Assembly: GCF_900497805.2 (NCBI RefSeq)
Contig: NW_020954608.1
Location: 14,737,888 to 14,801,887 of the forward strand
Direction of reading: 5' to 3'
DNA from: Vombatus ursinus
Taxonomy: Eukaryota; Chordata; Mammalia; Diprotodontia; Vombatidae
DNA: 64,000 bases
Made by a program: the position numbers and the translations under genes. Under the pieces are notes generated by a model, which searched no databases, was not told the origin of the DNA, and saw only the letters and a program-made list of their open reading frames with translations. Every line of letters begins with the position of its first letter. Position 1 is the first letter of the stretch. Below, one piece after another: positions 33,318 through 45,559 of this stretch.

Positions 33318-33512
33318 CAGGGATTCTTAAACCTTTTTGTGTCATAGATTCCTTTAGCAGTTTGAAATCTATGGACACTTTCCCAGAATAATGTTCTTAA
33401 GTGTGTTAAATAAAATACATAGAATTGTAAAGGAAAGCAGTTATATCAAAGTAGTCAACAGAATATCAGAATTTTTTTTTTAAGGTTCAAGGACCCCACA
33501 TTAAGAACTGCT
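33318..33512 (+). mobile_element. Short hAT/MER5-like DNA transposon relic
   Basis: Starts CAGGGATTCTTAAACCTTTT; the right end reversed is CAGCAGTTCTTAATG, so the ends are inverted. The interior AGAATAATGTTCTTAAG and AAATACATAGAATTGTAAAG matches the 13.6-kb copy. The 8-bp target duplication is not clear. Confidence 0.65.
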
Positions 33513-33589
33513 GCCCAGGTAGTTGCTGGAAAAAAAGGGTTTTTAGAAAAAGGGTTTCGTAAACCAATTTTCTTTCCCTTACTTAAAAT

Positions 33590-34520
33590 TATACCTCTGA
33601 CTTTTCCTATTTCTGTTAATGGCACCCCCATTCTCCCATTTACCTGTGGCCCAAACCTTGGCATTCTCTTTGTTTTCTCCTCCTCTGCTTCCCCAGTCCA
33701 GATCGTTATGTCTTGCATCATTTGTAGTAGTCTCATAGTTTATTCTCATCACTTTGTCTTTCCCCTTGGCAGTTCATACTTCCAATCATTGTTAAAATGA
33801 CATCTACATGGATAAGAAAGATTTATCTGTCAATCAAAAGCTTTTATTGGTTTCTTCTTGCCTAATGAAATCCAAATTCCTTTGCCAGGAACTCAAGGCT
33901 TTCCAAAATCTGGTGCTAATCTACTTGTATAACTTTTATTTTACTCTATTCTCCCAAATAAAGTGTTCACTTTAGACAAACTAAAATACTGAGTTTCTCT
34001 GATCTATATACCACAGTTTTGGCCTCTGTCCATTTGTTCATGTAATTCCTAATACAAGAAATGCCCCTATTCTTCATCACCACATTTGAAATCCTTGAGA
34101 AATTATGGCAGAGTAGATAAAGTGCTGACCTTGGGAGTTGAGAGACCCAAGTTTGAATCCTGTCCCAGTTGTTGACAAGTTCTCTGATCCTTGGCTGGTC
34201 ACTGCATCTGAAAATGGAGATAGTAATAGTACCCACTTTGAGGATTTTTAGGATCAAATGAGGTAATATTTTTATAGTACTGTATAAATTTTAGTTATTA
34301 TTAATATTACAATTAATTGTCCTTCTCTGTACTCTTCACTCAGAATTGATCTTTCCTTAAAAGTCTGTGTGTCATTTGTATCTCTCTTTTATTATGTTTA
34401 TTTTATATTCATGATCATTTTGTATATTCATCTCTGGTATGGAGTTATAAGCTCCTTTAGGGCAGGAACTATCTTCTCTATCTGTGTCTCTTTAGGACCT
34501 AGCACACTTTGCACATACTT
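33590..34520 (+). mobile_element. L2 LINE split by a MIR
   Basis: Left part with AATGAAATCCAAATTCCTTT, AACTCAAGGCTTTCCAAAAT; right part 34315-34520 with ATAAGCTCCTTTAGGGCAGG and TTTAGGACCTAGCACACTTT (3' end). Confidence 0.68.
34088..34310 (+). mobile_element. MIR inserted in the L2
   Basis: GGCAGAGTAGATAAAGTGCT head, AGTTTGAATCCTGTCCCAGT, AGGATCAAATGAGGTAATAT tail; near full length. Confidence 0.78.
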
Positions 34521-34834
34521 AATATTTGATGTAATATTTGATTTAATATCGTTTGTGAGGGTACTTGCTCTAATAATGAGAACAGAAACTTTACCCATAC
34601 CTTTTCATTTTGTTCTACTCTTGTTCATGGCCTCCTGTAAACCATAGAGGGTCTGTCCATTGTGCTAGGCACCTGCCTCTAGACCACTTGACAGTAAGGG
34701 GATAGTGGTGCAGCACACAAACTGTTGATAATATGTTATGTCTTTTCATACATGCCATATGCCTTTTTGTTGGGTGACCCTCAATTTGAATTATTCAGAG
34801 ACTATCACAGCCATACAATATTACCAAAAAGATG

Positions 34835-35808
34835 GATAATTTCTTTTTAATTAATTTCTTTTTTGCTTTCAACAATTATTTCCATAAGCTTTTGAGTTTT
34901 AAATTTTCTCTGCTTCCCTCAAGATGGCGTGCAATCTGATATAGGCTTTACATATACATTCCTATTAAACATATTTTCACATTATTCATGTTGTAAAGAA
35001 GATTAGAACCAATAGGAGGAACCACAAGAAAGAAACAAAACAAAACAGAAGAAAAAAAAAGTAAATAGTATACTTCAATCTGCATTCCAACTCCATAGTT
35101 CTTTCTCTGGATGTGGATAGCATTTTTCATCATGAGACTTTTGAAGATGTCTTAGATCCTTGCATTGCTGAGAAGAGCTTTCAAAGTTAGTCATCGCACA
35201 ACGTGGCTGTTATTATGTACAACATTCTCCTGGTTCTGCTCACTTCACTCAGCATCAGACCATACAAGTCTTTCCAGGTTTTTCTGAAGTCTGCTTGCTC
35301 ATCGTTTCTTATAGCACAATAGTATTCCATTACATTCATATACTACAGTTTATTCAGCCATTCCCCAATTGATGGGCATCCCCTCAATTTCTAGTTCTTT
35401 GCCATCACAGAAAGAGCTGCTGTAAATATTTTTGTACATGTGGGTCCCTTTCCCATTTTTATGACCTCTTTGGGATACAGTCCTAGAAATGCTATTGTTG
35501 GGTCAAAGGGTATGCACATTTTTATAGCCTTTTGCGCATAGTTCCAAATTGCTCTCTAGAATGGTTGGATCAGTTGACAACTCCAACAACAATGCATTAG
35601 TGTTCCAATTTTCCCACATCTTCTCCAACATTTATCATTTTCCTGTTTTATCATGTTAGCCAATCTAATAGGTGTGATGTGGTACCTCAGAGTTTTGATT
35701 TACATTTCTCTAATCAATAGTGATTTAGTGCATTTTCTCATATGACTAGATAGCTTTAATTTCTTCATCTGAAAACTGCCTGTTCATATCCTTTGACCAT
35801 TTAGATGT
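34835..35808 (-). mobile_element. LINE-1 3' end, subfamily A, antisense (about 1 kb)
   Basis: TAAACATATTTTCACATTA, AACCACAAGAAAGAAACAAA, TCATCGCACAACGTGGCTGT, TGTTGGGTCAAAGGGTATGC, GATTTAGTGCATTTTCTC and CTGTTCATATCCTTTGACC. The least mutated long L1 piece here. Confidence 0.93.
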
Positions 35809-36089
35809 TTTTTTTTTTAAAGGAATTTTGTACAGAGGGAAACTTGGAGTCATGATATTGCTTAGTTCTCCAAAGGCAATAAAGCCCACTGTATTGAACA
35901 AAGTTACTTGATTGATTCTGGACTTAGTTCATCATCAGATATAAGTACTGATGGATCATTGCTGTGAGTTGTCCTTAGAACTTTATGTCAATTTGTACAT
36001 TAAACATTCTTCATCTACTTGGTGTTCGTGGATATCATTTAGATAAGGCTTGATGCAGTTAACCGAAAGTAAGCAAAAAAGTAGTATGT

Positions 36090-36290
36090 AATTATGGTGC
36101 AGTAGAAAGAATTATTGGAAATGCAGTTGAGAATCTTGGTTCAAATTCCATCTGCCACTTACCTATATAAATTTGGACAAGTCTCTTTCATCTCTGAGCA
36201 TCATTTTGCTCAACTATTACAGTTATGACAATGGACTGGACAACCTCAAAATTCTATTCTAAATTCAGTTCCAATCTATATTTTTATGAT
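36090..36290 (+). mobile_element. MIR
   Basis: GTGCAGTAGAAAGAATTATT head, GTTCAAATTCCATCTGCCAC, then TCTCTTTCATCTCTGAGCAT and AGTTCCAATCTATATTTTTA. Confidence 0.72.
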
Positions 36291-36659
36291 TTAGAAGCCT
36301 TCTTCATTTATAAAGAATCCTTCATCGACTTTGCCTTTGCCTCTTATGCCATCTGACACCTTGTATTTCACGTTTGATGTTTAAAAAAAAAGTATTTAAT
36401 TTGGAAGAGCACAATGCTTAAGAGTTGACTTTTTAAAAAGATGCCTCCTGTGCATGTATCATAGTTATACAAGGTTCCTTGAAAGATTTAACAATAGAGA
36501 AAACTTTGTTTAACTCTCTGATTATTAATATGAATGAAGCAAACCATAAAAATAAAAAATATATATTCACTAAGGGTACTTAATGTTCTCATTTTTTGGG
36601 ACCATACTTCTGATTTCGTTGTTGCTACCAATGAGGATATTTCCTCTACTAGTGTAAAC

Positions 36660-36818
36660 CAGCAATTTCTCTACGTTTTATCATCTTAGACAGTTTCCTG
36701 GGCTAATGAGAAGTTATAATACGCTCAGGATCACACAACCTACACTGTCAGCATCAGGATTTGAATCAAGACCTTCCTGACTCAAAAGCTACTTCTTTCT
36801 TCACTATACCATAGCTAC
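36660..36818 (-). mobile_element. MIR/THER-like SINE, antisense
   Basis: CTCAGGATCACACAACCTAC, AGGATTTGAATCAAGACCTT and TCACTATACCATAGCTAC. Confidence 0.68.
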
Positions 36819-36828
36819 CTCACTATTC

Positions 36829-36939
36829 AAGTGACTTGCCCAGGGTCACACAGCTAGTAAGTATCAAGTGTCTGAGTTTGGATTTGAACTCGGGTCCTCC
36901 TGACTCCAAGGCCAGAGCTGTATCCATTGTGCCATCTAG
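36829..36939 (-). mobile_element. tRNA-headed CORE-SINE with 10-bp target duplication
   Basis: AAGTGACTTGCCCAGGGTCA, CACAGCTAGTAAGTATC, ATTGTGCCATCTAG. CTCACTATTC flanks it at 36819-36828 and 36940-36949. Short copy, trimmed at both ends. Confidence 0.9.
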
Positions 36940-37194
36940 CTCACTATTCTTAAATAATGGGTGCTTAATAAGTATCTGCCAAATTACTTTTAACTTCTTC
37001 AATACATTACACAACCAATATTTGGAAATAGTACTTTTTAACTGACATGACCAGTTTGTTTAAATTGATTTTCAACTTTCAAGAAAACCTTGGAGCTTAT
37101 TATGAAAAGCAAATTCTTTGGTGACTTTCTATTTTTGGTAATATTTGTTTTTTTATGATGAATTCAAGTACGATAAGTTTGGAAACAAATTTGT

Positions 37195-37440
37195 TGTTTA
37201 GCATAACTGACAGTGGTTTAAAGTTTGAAAAGCGATTTACATATATTATCTTATTTGAGCATGTCGCAGTAATAACCCTGTGAGGTAAAAATTAAGTGCT
37301 TTACCTGTGGCCATACAGTTAACATTGATTAAATTCCTACTATATGCCAGGCACTGTGCACCAGTAAATGAGTGCTGTAATTTCAACCTACATCTTCTTG
37401 ATTACAATTTCATTGCTCTATCCACTGTGCTGTATCAGCC
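37195..37440 (-). mobile_element. MIR/THER-like SINE, antisense, with an L2 scrap inside
   Basis: AGTTTGAAAAGCGATTTACA, CCCTGTGAGGTAAAAATTAA on the left and GCTCTATCCACTGTGCTGTA on the right. CTACTATATGCCAGGCACTG near 37340 is an L2-type antisense 3' end. Confidence 0.6.
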
Positions 37441-38819
37441 TCAGTTCATTCATTTCTTGATTATAACATTTAACATAACCACGCAAGTAAACATTTACTC
37501 TTATGTCCAGAATAAAAAAGAAATAGGGGTTGAATTGGATGAAAATAAACTGAGGGGTGGAGAACTAAAAGGAATGCAGTACTTTTTTTTTTTCTGTTAC
37601 TTTGTTTGTTAGAATTTTCTGTTTGCCAGATAGTGAGTTATTGATAGTGTTTCTTTTCATGGCTTAATGATGTTATTAGGCATTATAATCTGTACCTTTC
37701 TAGTGATCTGAGTCACTAGAATTCAGCAGAGACAAAGTATATTGTATTGCTTTATAACACACTGTAGTTGATTTCTGTGACAGTTTATGACTCATAAGCC
37801 AAAGGTCTTTGAATTTAGCTTATATACCTGTAGTCCCAAACTTCCTTTCCTACAGAGATAACGCACACACACACAAAACAATTAATAGATACAAAGCCAC
37901 ATTTAGTTTCCATCATTCCTCTGTTGCCAAATTTGGGAATGTCAATACTTAACCTCATAATATTCTGGCTATTAGTGATCCCACCCTATCAGGACTTCCT
38001 TTTCCTTAGATAAAATACAGCCCTTTGTTCAGACTCTTGATCCCTTTTTCCTTTAACAACTGGAAATTTGAGAGGAAATCGTTTAGATTTACATATTCTG
38101 TGAATAGGAAAGAGGCTTCTGCATTTTTTTGGGAGGTGGCGGGAAATCCATTAAAAGGTCAGTTTTAAGTCTGAATATCTGCAGCGTCAGATACAGTCTT
38201 TGTTTTATTGGTTGATGAAGTGCTATTTTAGGTCCGTAAGGTTTAATTTGTAGAGGTGAGTTAATTCATCTCTTCTCCCCATTTCGTTTGATACATATAA
38301 TGGCAAATACCTCTTCAAGTAACTTTGTGGTTAATAGATGCCTGTAAGAGAATAGATAAAAGCAATAGTGAATCTGCAATATTTATATTGAGGTGTACTC
38401 TTCTCACCTGTCTCCCAACTCACACTTATTTGTAGGTTGTTTCTCTTAGAAAGTGGCTACTCCCAAATTCAGAGGGTACTTTCTGAACCTTAAAGCTGTA
38501 GCTCTTGGGCCCTTATTGGTTTGTTTACTTTAACAGTCAGCTAGTAGAACAATTAGTTTGAAGTAAAGGTGTATAGTCGGTCTCTATTTTATCACTACAC
38601 ATTTTTCTAATCTTGACCCGGGCTGTCTAATACCTGTATATTTGGTTTCAAGTATTTGGCATTTTCCAACAGATCCTAGAAAGTAATAAATAGAATTAGC
38701 CTTTTGCCTTACCAACAACGTATTATTGCCATCTAGTGGTGAAAATAATTATAGCAGGTGTTCTAAATAGGGACTTTTAAAAATGGTATTTGAGGAGAAA
38801 TGGATTTTGTATTTCTCTT
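37441..38819. other. Intron 2 stretch, nothing recognised
   Basis: About 1.4 kb with a short CACACACA at 37865 but no recognisable element or exon. Confidence 0.45.
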
Positions 38820-39085
38820 TGGGCAGGTAGGTATTGCAGTGGATAGAGTGCTGAGCCTGGAGTCAGGAAGACTCATCTTTGTGAATTCAAATATTGCCAC
38901 AAACACTAGTTGTGTGACCTTGCACGAGTCACTTAACCCTATTTGCCTCAGTTTCCTCATTTGTACAATGAGCTGGAAGAGGAAATAGCAAACTAAATAG
39001 AGATACTAGAGTAATCTCTGCCAAGAAAACTCCAAATGGGGTCATGAAGAGTCAGACATGACTGAAATAACTGAACAACAATGGA
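38820..39085 (+). mobile_element. SINE with RTE/BovB-like tail
   Basis: GGGCAGGTAGGTATTGCAGT head, TAGTTGTGTGACCTTGCACG core, CCAAATGGGGTCATGAAGAG and CAGACATGACTGAAATAACT tail. Confidence 0.9.
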
Positions 39086-39298
39086 TTTTCCACAATTGCT
39101 CTTTTTCCATCTGTAGTTTTTGTAGGAATGCCTTGTTTCTCCTGAAAATCAATCTAACGTCCTCCAAAATAAGTAGTAATATGTAATTTCAAAAATGTCA
39201 TCTGTGTATGTTATTTGGTGGGGAGACTTTTTTTGTTAACTTAAATTTATTTTTCAATTCGAAATTCTCTCCCTCCCTTCACTCTTTCCTCCTCCCAT

Positions 39299-39531
39299 TT
39301 CAGTTGTGTCCAACTCTTCATGACCCTATTTGCATTTTAATAGGCAAAGATACTGGCGTGGTTTGCCATTTCCTTTTCCAGTTCACTTTACAGATGAGGA
39401 AACTGAGGCAAATAGGGTTAAGTGACTTGCCCGGGGTCACACAGCTAGTATGCATCTGAGGCCAGATTTGAACTCAGGAAGATGAGTCTTCCTGACTCCA
39501 GGCCTAGCCCTCCATCTGCTGTGACACCCAG
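39299..39531 (-). mobile_element. SINE with RTE/BovB-like tail inside the L1
   Basis: CAGTTGTGTCCAACTCTTCA (antisense of the RTE tail), CAGATGAGGAAACTGAGGCA, AAGTGACTTGCCCGGGGTCA; ends at the head near GTGACACCCAGC. Confidence 0.9.
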
Positions 39532-40574
39532 CAGACTCATTAAACATATAAAGTCATGCAAATCTTATTTCCACGTTAGTCATATTAGTGGTTTAGGAAG
39601 GGGAAGGGACATATGAAAAATATGCTTCAATCTGCCCTAGAGTTCATCATTTCTATCTCTGGCAGTAGATGGCATTTTTCAATATGAGTCCTTTGGAATT
39701 TTTGTTGATCAATGTATTAATCAAAGTAGCAAAGTCTTTCACAGTTGATTATCATTGCAGTATTGCTGTTACTGTATACAGTGTTTTCATTGTTCTGCTC
39801 ACTTCACTTTGTATCAGCTTTTGAGAGTCTTCCTAGATTTTTTCTGAGACCATCTCCTTCATTATTTCTTACAGCACAATTCCATCTCCGTCACATAGTA
39901 CAACTTGTCAGCCATTCCCCAACTGATGAGCATCCCCTCAGTTTCTGATTATAAATATTTTTGTTGTTTTGGATTCTTTGATGTCTTTGGAGTACAAACC
40001 TAATAGAAGTATCGCTGGGTCAAAGAGTATGCAGTTTTATAGTCCTTTTGGCACTGTTCCAAATTATTTTCCAGAACAGTTGGACTAGTTCCCAGCTCCA
40101 TCGGTTGTGCACTAGTGTATTTTCCAATATCCCCTCCAGCATTTGTCATTTACTTTTTCTGTCATGTTAGGTAATCTGATGGGTGTGAGGTGGTACCTCA
40201 GAGTTTTAATTTGTATTTCTCTAATCAATAGTGATTTGATTTCTTCTGAAAACTACCTTGTATATTCTTTGACCATTTATTATTTGGGCAATGTCTCTTA
40301 TTTTTATAAATTTGCCTCAGTTACCTGTGTATTTGAGAATGAGACCTTTATCAGAGAAACTTGCTGTAAAATCCCACCACTGCCACATACTTTCCAGTTT
40401 TCCCAGCAGTTTTTGTTGAATAGTGAGTTCTTGCCACAATAACTTACTTAGATCTTTGGGTTTTTCATATACTAGGTTACTGTGGTTGTTTACTTCTGTA
40501 TATTGTGTACTTAATCTGTTCCATTGATCACCCACTCTGTTCCTTTCCTTCCAGCCTTCCTGCCTTCCTTCCTT

Positions 40575-40698
40575 TTTTGTGAGGCATTTGGGGTTAAGTG
40601 ACTTGCTTGCCCAGGGTCAAGTGTCTGAGGCCATATTTGAACTTGGTCCTTCTGGCTCCAGGGCTGGTTCTCTGTTCACTGCACCGCCTAGCTGTCCC
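40575..40698 (-). mobile_element. tRNA-headed CORE-SINE inside the L1
   Basis: GGGGTTAAGTGACTTGCTTG, CCCAGGGTCAAGTGTCTGAG, GTTCACTGCACCGCCTAGC. The ACACAGCTAGTAAG part is missing. Preceded by CCTTCCTTCC repeats. Confidence 0.87.
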
Positions 40699-41144
40699 CT
40701 GCCTACTCTATTTCTCATCCTGTCCTAGATTGTTTTGATAATTGCCTTTTATAGTATAGTTTGAGAGCTTCAGGTTTTTTTAAAAAAAAATGATTTCCTT
40801 GATATTCTTGACCTTTGTTCTTCTAGATGAATTTTGTTATTTTTTTTTAGCCCCTTAAAATAATTTCTTTGGTAGTTTGATTGGTATGTCATCAAATAAG
40901 CAAATTGATTTAGGTAGTATTGACATGTTTATTATATTAACTTAGCCTACCCATAAGCAATTCATAGTTCTCATTATATAGATCTGTATTTTTGTAAATA
41001 GTATTTTGTAATTGTGTTTATATAGTTCCTTTGTATATTATTCCTTTGTGTATTTTTTCATTTGCATGCCCAGTTTAGTGATGACCCCTCTCTCTTTTAT
41101 TGATGTAAGTGCTTACCATTTTTAGCTTGGAGTTGACTCCTCTT

Positions 41145-41305
41145 TTTTTTTTTTTTTTTTTTTTGGTAAGGCAATTGGGGTTAAATGACTTGCCCAAGGT
41201 CACACAGCTAGTAGGTGTTTAGTGTTTAGTCTGAGGCTGGATTTGTACTCAGGTCCTCCTGACTTCAGGGCTGGTGCTGTATCCACTGCACCACCTAGCT
41301 GCCCC
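41145..41305 (-). mobile_element. tRNA-headed CORE-SINE with 12-bp target duplication
   Basis: Long poly(T) tail, AAATGACTTGCCCAAGGTCA, CACAGCTAGTAGGTG, CACTGCACCACCTAGCTGCC. TTGACTCCTCTT flanks it at 41133-41144 and 41306-41317. Confidence 0.93.
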
Positions 41306-41369
41306 TTGACTCCTCTTCAAAGAATGTCTTGAAGTTCTTTGTCTTCATGTTTCCAAAGCTTAAATTCTC

Positions 41370-41560
41370 AAACAGCTTTGTGCATAGGATTGGACTTGGA
41401 GTCAGGAAAATGTAGGTTTGAATCCTCCCTCAAAGACTTAGCTTTTACCTGTCCCTGAGAAAGCCTTTTAACCTTTCTAAGCTTCATTTTCCTCATCTGT
41501 AAAATGAGGAGGTTGAATTTGACTTCTGAAGGTCAGTTCCAACTTTGTATCTGATCAAAT
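41370..41560 (+). mobile_element. MIR
   Basis: ATTGGACTTGGAGTCAGGAA, TTTCCTCATCTGTAAAATGA and AAGGTCAGTTCCAACTTTGT. Confidence 0.8.
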
Positions 41561-42079
41561 GTCTTGATGCAGCACATTGAGTTTTGCTTGGTAGAGCAGT
41601 TTGGGATGATGGCACCATCTTTTTAATTTTGATTATGTTACATTCCAGTTTGTCTTTGCTTTTCTTTCACAAGTCCACAGTGATCCTTGTTAAGGTATCT
41701 TGGTAAATAATTTGTTCTGACAACTCAGAATATCTTGTCCATATTTTGTGGATTTTTTCCCCCATAAAGTTTCTGACATTTAAGCATCTTTAACTGTCTT
41801 CTAGATGTATAAGTTAATTCTGCATTTTTTTAAGTTTTGGGTGATTCAGTGTTTGTTTTTTGAGTTTGTATTCTAGTTGACTTAAGTTGACTGTAATTTT
41901 TTTTAACTGTTTCAATAAGTCTTTTGTTTGACTTTCAGAATATACTCATGTTGTTCATTTTTGCTATTATTTTCTCCTGATTTTTGTCATTTAAATCTAG
42001 CCTAACTTCATCTATGATTAAAATCCCCCCCCCTAAAAATTCTTGTGATTTATAATTTTCTTGCAAGTGTTAATTATTA
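41561..42079. other. Intron 2 stretch, nothing certain
   Basis: T-rich; could be a strongly degraded antisense L1 but no firm landmark is seen. Confidence 0.4.
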
Positions 42080-42215
42080 AATCAGTTTATCAACAAGCAT
42101 TTGTTAAATGCTTGGGCCATAAGATCCTTTGTGCCATGAACAGGTAGGCACTGAGAATGCAAGTACAGAAATGAAATGGCCCCTGCCCTCAAGGAGCTTT
42201 TATTCTGTATTTCTT
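42080..42215 (-). mobile_element. L2 3' end, antisense
   Basis: CAACAAGCATTTGTTAAATG, GGTAGGCACTGAGAATGCAA and CCTGCCCTCAAGGAGCTTTT. Confidence 0.8.
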
Positions 42216-42444
42216 CAAGTGTATTATTTTGGAGATGTCTCAGGTTGTCTTGATTTTTTTTGTTTGTTTTATTTTTCCCATTTGATGATGCTTAAGCTGT
42301 TTCATTGCCCCATAGCATTTTTAAAAAAAAAAATCTTCTTGTTGTTCATTTTCTATTTTGATTTTTATTTCCTTTTTTTTTTTAGCCCAACCCCCCCCCC
42401 ATTAGTTCAGTTAGATGTTTATTTTAGTAGATGTGAAGACCTTG

Positions 42445-43230
42445 CCTTCTTTGAATCAATCAAACATTCTTAAAATGCCTACTCTGTTCTGGTTGCAATA
42501 TTAGGTGCTGGGGATACAATGGCAAAAAATAAAACAATCTGTGATGTCAAAGAGCTTATGTTCTATCAGGGAGACAGCATGTACATATATATATGTATAT
42601 GTGTGAGTGTGTGTGTGTATACACACACATATACATGCACATATACACACAGAATAAATAAAAGGTAGGTAAATACAATGTAGTTAAGTGGGGAGGGTAC
42701 TAGGAGTTGGAAATAGGAATACATGTAGAAGGTGGTGTTCAAACTGAGTCTTTGAAAAAATGAGGAATCTTTTAATTTGAGGTGAAAAGGAAGTGTGTTT
42801 TAACTTCTGGGAGAGGGCCAGCACAAAGGCCCTGAGGAGGCAGGTGGAGGGCTCTGTATGAGGAAGAAAGAAAAGGGCAGTTTGAATTGTAAAGGGTAGA
42901 AAGGGGAGTGATATAGCATGAGGTTGGAAAGATAAGTTGATTCCAGGTTTATAGAGAGCTTTAAAAGCCAAACTGAGGTGTTTATTTTATCCTAGAATCA
43001 ATTGGGAACCACAGGTGTTTGAGGAGGGGAATGACATAGTAAGACACTTAGGGACAATTTTTTTGGCATCTGTGTGTAGGATGGGCCAAAATAGTGAGAG
43101 GCTTGATGAAGGGAGATGAGTTTGGAGGCTTTTGCATTAATTTATCTTAGGGGTTGACATACTGGGAAGAGGTGGAATTGGAAAGGTTGTTACTGTATGG
43201 CCCATGAGCTAAGAATGTTTAAGTAAAATT
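42445..43230 (-). mobile_element. L2 LINE 3' part, antisense
   Basis: GGTGCTGGGGATACAATGGC, AGGGAGACAGCATGTACATA, TAGAAGGTGGTGTTCAAACT, GCACAAAGGCCCTGAGGAGG and CCTAGAATCAATTGGGAACC, antisense L2 order. A (TATG/TG/CA)n tract lies at 42580-42655. Confidence 0.82.
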
Positions 43231-43664
43231 TTAATGAATTTAAAAATGTAAAAAAACTTTTTCAGCTACAAAAAGTCACTGGGGCCATACTTAGTCAACA
43301 GCTGAACTGAAGAATAATGAAGGCCTAAATTATGGTGGTGGGTGTGGGAATGGATATCTGTCCATAAGATGTTGCAAGGCAGCTGATAGCTTCAATATCT
43401 CTTTCAAAAAAAAAGCAATAGAAATGCCAGTAAGAATAATATGTTAGAAATCCTTAAAAGGGGAAAAAAAAAATCAAAGAAATGATCATCAAAAGAAAAT
43501 CATTCATGCAATGAAAACATGGAAGCCAAGAGAAAAATGTCTTGTGAAACTCCAGCAGAAACAACATCAGAATTGATTTCACACAATAAAAATAGATAAT
43601 AAATATACAAAAAGAATTAGACAAATGATAATGGTGAAAATATCACAAAATGAAAACAAGAAAA
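43231..43664. other. A-rich stretch, unassigned
   Basis: Strongly purine-rich and A-rich, rich in CAAAAAG and GAAAA words. It could be a LINE-1 5'/ORF1 scrap but no motif secures this. Confidence 0.4.
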
Positions 43665-44070
43665 TGAAATCCGAATGTCCATTTCTCATTTATGGATTCT
43701 GCTACTCTCCCTGTCACCTATTTGCCTAACTCTGGGATCATCTTTGACCATCTCCCTTATTACCTCCACGTCCAGTCAATTGTTACAGCTTGTCAGTTCT
43801 ACTTGTACAACATCTTCATACCACCACTTCCCTAGTTCTAGCCACCATCATCTCTAACATGGATTATTGTTATAGCCTTATAAACTGTTCTCTTTACAGA
43901 CTCTTCAGTTTCGAGCTGACAAAATAATCTCTATAAGGAGTGATTATGTCATTTCAGTATTAAAAAACTTTAGTGGTCTCCAGTTGTCTAGAGATTGATA
44001 GACACACCTTGGTCTGGAGTCTAAGGTCCTTTTTTGTACCTAAATGTAGCTAGGACAGTGTTCCCTCCAT
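43665..44070 (+). mobile_element. L2 LINE fragment
   Basis: TGGATTATTGTTATAGCCTT, CTGACAAAATAATCTCTATA, TAGTGGTCTCCAGTTGTCTA in L2 order. Confidence 0.68.
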
Positions 44071-44160
44071 ATGGCCTGCTTTGGTTAGAACACATCTTAG
44101 AATACTGTGTCCTTTTTATGGGATTAATTAACTTCTTGACTATTCTTACATAAAATACTC
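44071..44160 (+). mobile_element. CR1/L3-like scrap
   Basis: CTGCTTTGGTTAGAACACAT followed by CTTAGAATACTGTGTCC, as in the copy at 2.3 kb. Confidence 0.45.
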
Positions 44161-44289
44161 ATGAGGTATAGTTGAAAAGCTTCTGTGTAGTCCCCTCAGT
44201 CTTTTGACTCTTTAATTCTTTAATCCTAAACCATGTTTCCAACTTTTTCCTTTGCTTTCCTCTTGACCTTTGAAGTCACTTCATGTAAA

Positions 44290-45000
44290 ATGTGTGTTGA
44301 TTTAGTTTGGTGGGCTCCACTGCATTCATAAAATTTTCCCTTATTTCCTTATCTTTTACAAATGATACAGGCATAACCAAGTACAGTGATATTTCAGTAG
44401 CCTTCCAAGAAAAGTTCTTGGCTTCAATCACTGTTCTTTTTAATTCATTTTCTACACAATTGCCAAAGTGGTATTTTTCCAGGTATGACTTTGTCTTCTC
44501 TTCAAGAATCTACATTGGTTTCTTGTTGCCACTAACATCAAATACAAACTCTTCTTTTTAACATTTGAAGCCCTTTGCAATCTGGCTCTAAGTTACTTTA
44601 AAAGTCTCATTAGCAATTATTTCCCTTAATGCAATCTGTTGTCCAACCATGTTAGAGTCAACCTCTCCCTCCCCCCCCCCCCCCACCCCCAGCATCCTGT
44701 CCTGCATGACAGGAATGTATTACCCACTTACATCATAGAATCCCTAAATTCTTTCAAACTTGGGTCACTTGCCATCTTCCTACATGAGAACCTTCCTCAT
44801 CTTCACAAAGGCTACTTTCTCTGGCGCCTTCCCCCACTGCTCCCCCCACCCGTGTATGTGTTTTCCATTGATAGAATATGAGCTCATTTATCTAGTTAAA
44901 TCTCACGCTGAAAATGGGAAAAAAGAAAGAAAAAGAAAGTCTCTTGCTTTTATATAAATCTGTCTGTCCATCTCTATCCATTGCCTAACACTTAGAGTAA
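44290..45000 (+). mobile_element. L2 LINE fragment
   Basis: ACATTGGTTTCTTGTTGCCA, CATCAAATACAAACTCTTCT, ACATTTGAAGCCCTTTGCAA, TTCTTTCAAACTTGGGTCAC. Contains a (C)n run at about 44668-44690. Confidence 0.68.
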
Positions 45001-45559
45001 AAAAAAAAAACTAATTAGACCCATCACTTGTTAGGGGGAAATACTGTTCCTTATATTGAGCAGGGATATGCCTTATAGTAACTACTACGTATATCAGCCT
45101 TCTAGAGCCATATAAATTGATATGTTTGACAGAACATTTAAGGGTAATTCTAGTAAAGGGTCCCCTAAGTCATCTTTTCTCCTGGCTAAATAGTTCTTTG
45201 AATTGTTTGTAGGATATTGGTTCCAAACTTTATTTGCTATCCTTATCACTCCCTTGAACACTGCCCTGGCTGTCACTGCTTATGTTAAAACTAACAGTCT
45301 TCATTTATGTAATCCAGGATATGATATGGCTAGCTTTATGAGACTAACATTCTGATTATGGTTGGCATTAATATTTTTTTAAACAGACACATCATACTCT
45401 ATTGACTCATGAATCTTGTGGTTAGCCAAATGATTTTCACATGAACTTAAGTCATATCTCCTGTTATGCTGTATTTATGTAGTTGGTTTTTTAAACTTTT
45501 ATGTAGGGCATTATATTTTTCATCTTGAGGCATAATGAATAATTTTTCTCAAAGCTAAA
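45001..45559. other. Intron 2 stretch, nothing recognised
   Basis: No recognisable element. Confidence 0.5.

Larger units (their letters stand above)
39235..41095 (-). mobile_element. LINE-1 3' half, subfamily B, antisense, carrying two SINEs
   Basis: Pieces 39235-39298, 39532-40574 and 40699-41095 follow one L1 in order: AAATTCTCTCCCTCCCTTC, CATATAAAGTCATGCAAATC, AGTATCGCTGGGTCAAAGAG, GGGTGTGAGGTGGTACCTCA, TTTTCCCAGCAGTTTTTGTT, GATATTCTTGACCTTTGTTC and GGTAGTTTGATTGGTATGTC. The middle of ORF2 between about 40330 and 40400 is joined with a deletion. Longest L1 of the window. Confidence 0.88.

Noticed and set aside
43400-43660. A-rich block as a gene or L1 ORF1
   Set aside because: No open frame or ORF1 motif of useful length; left unassigned.
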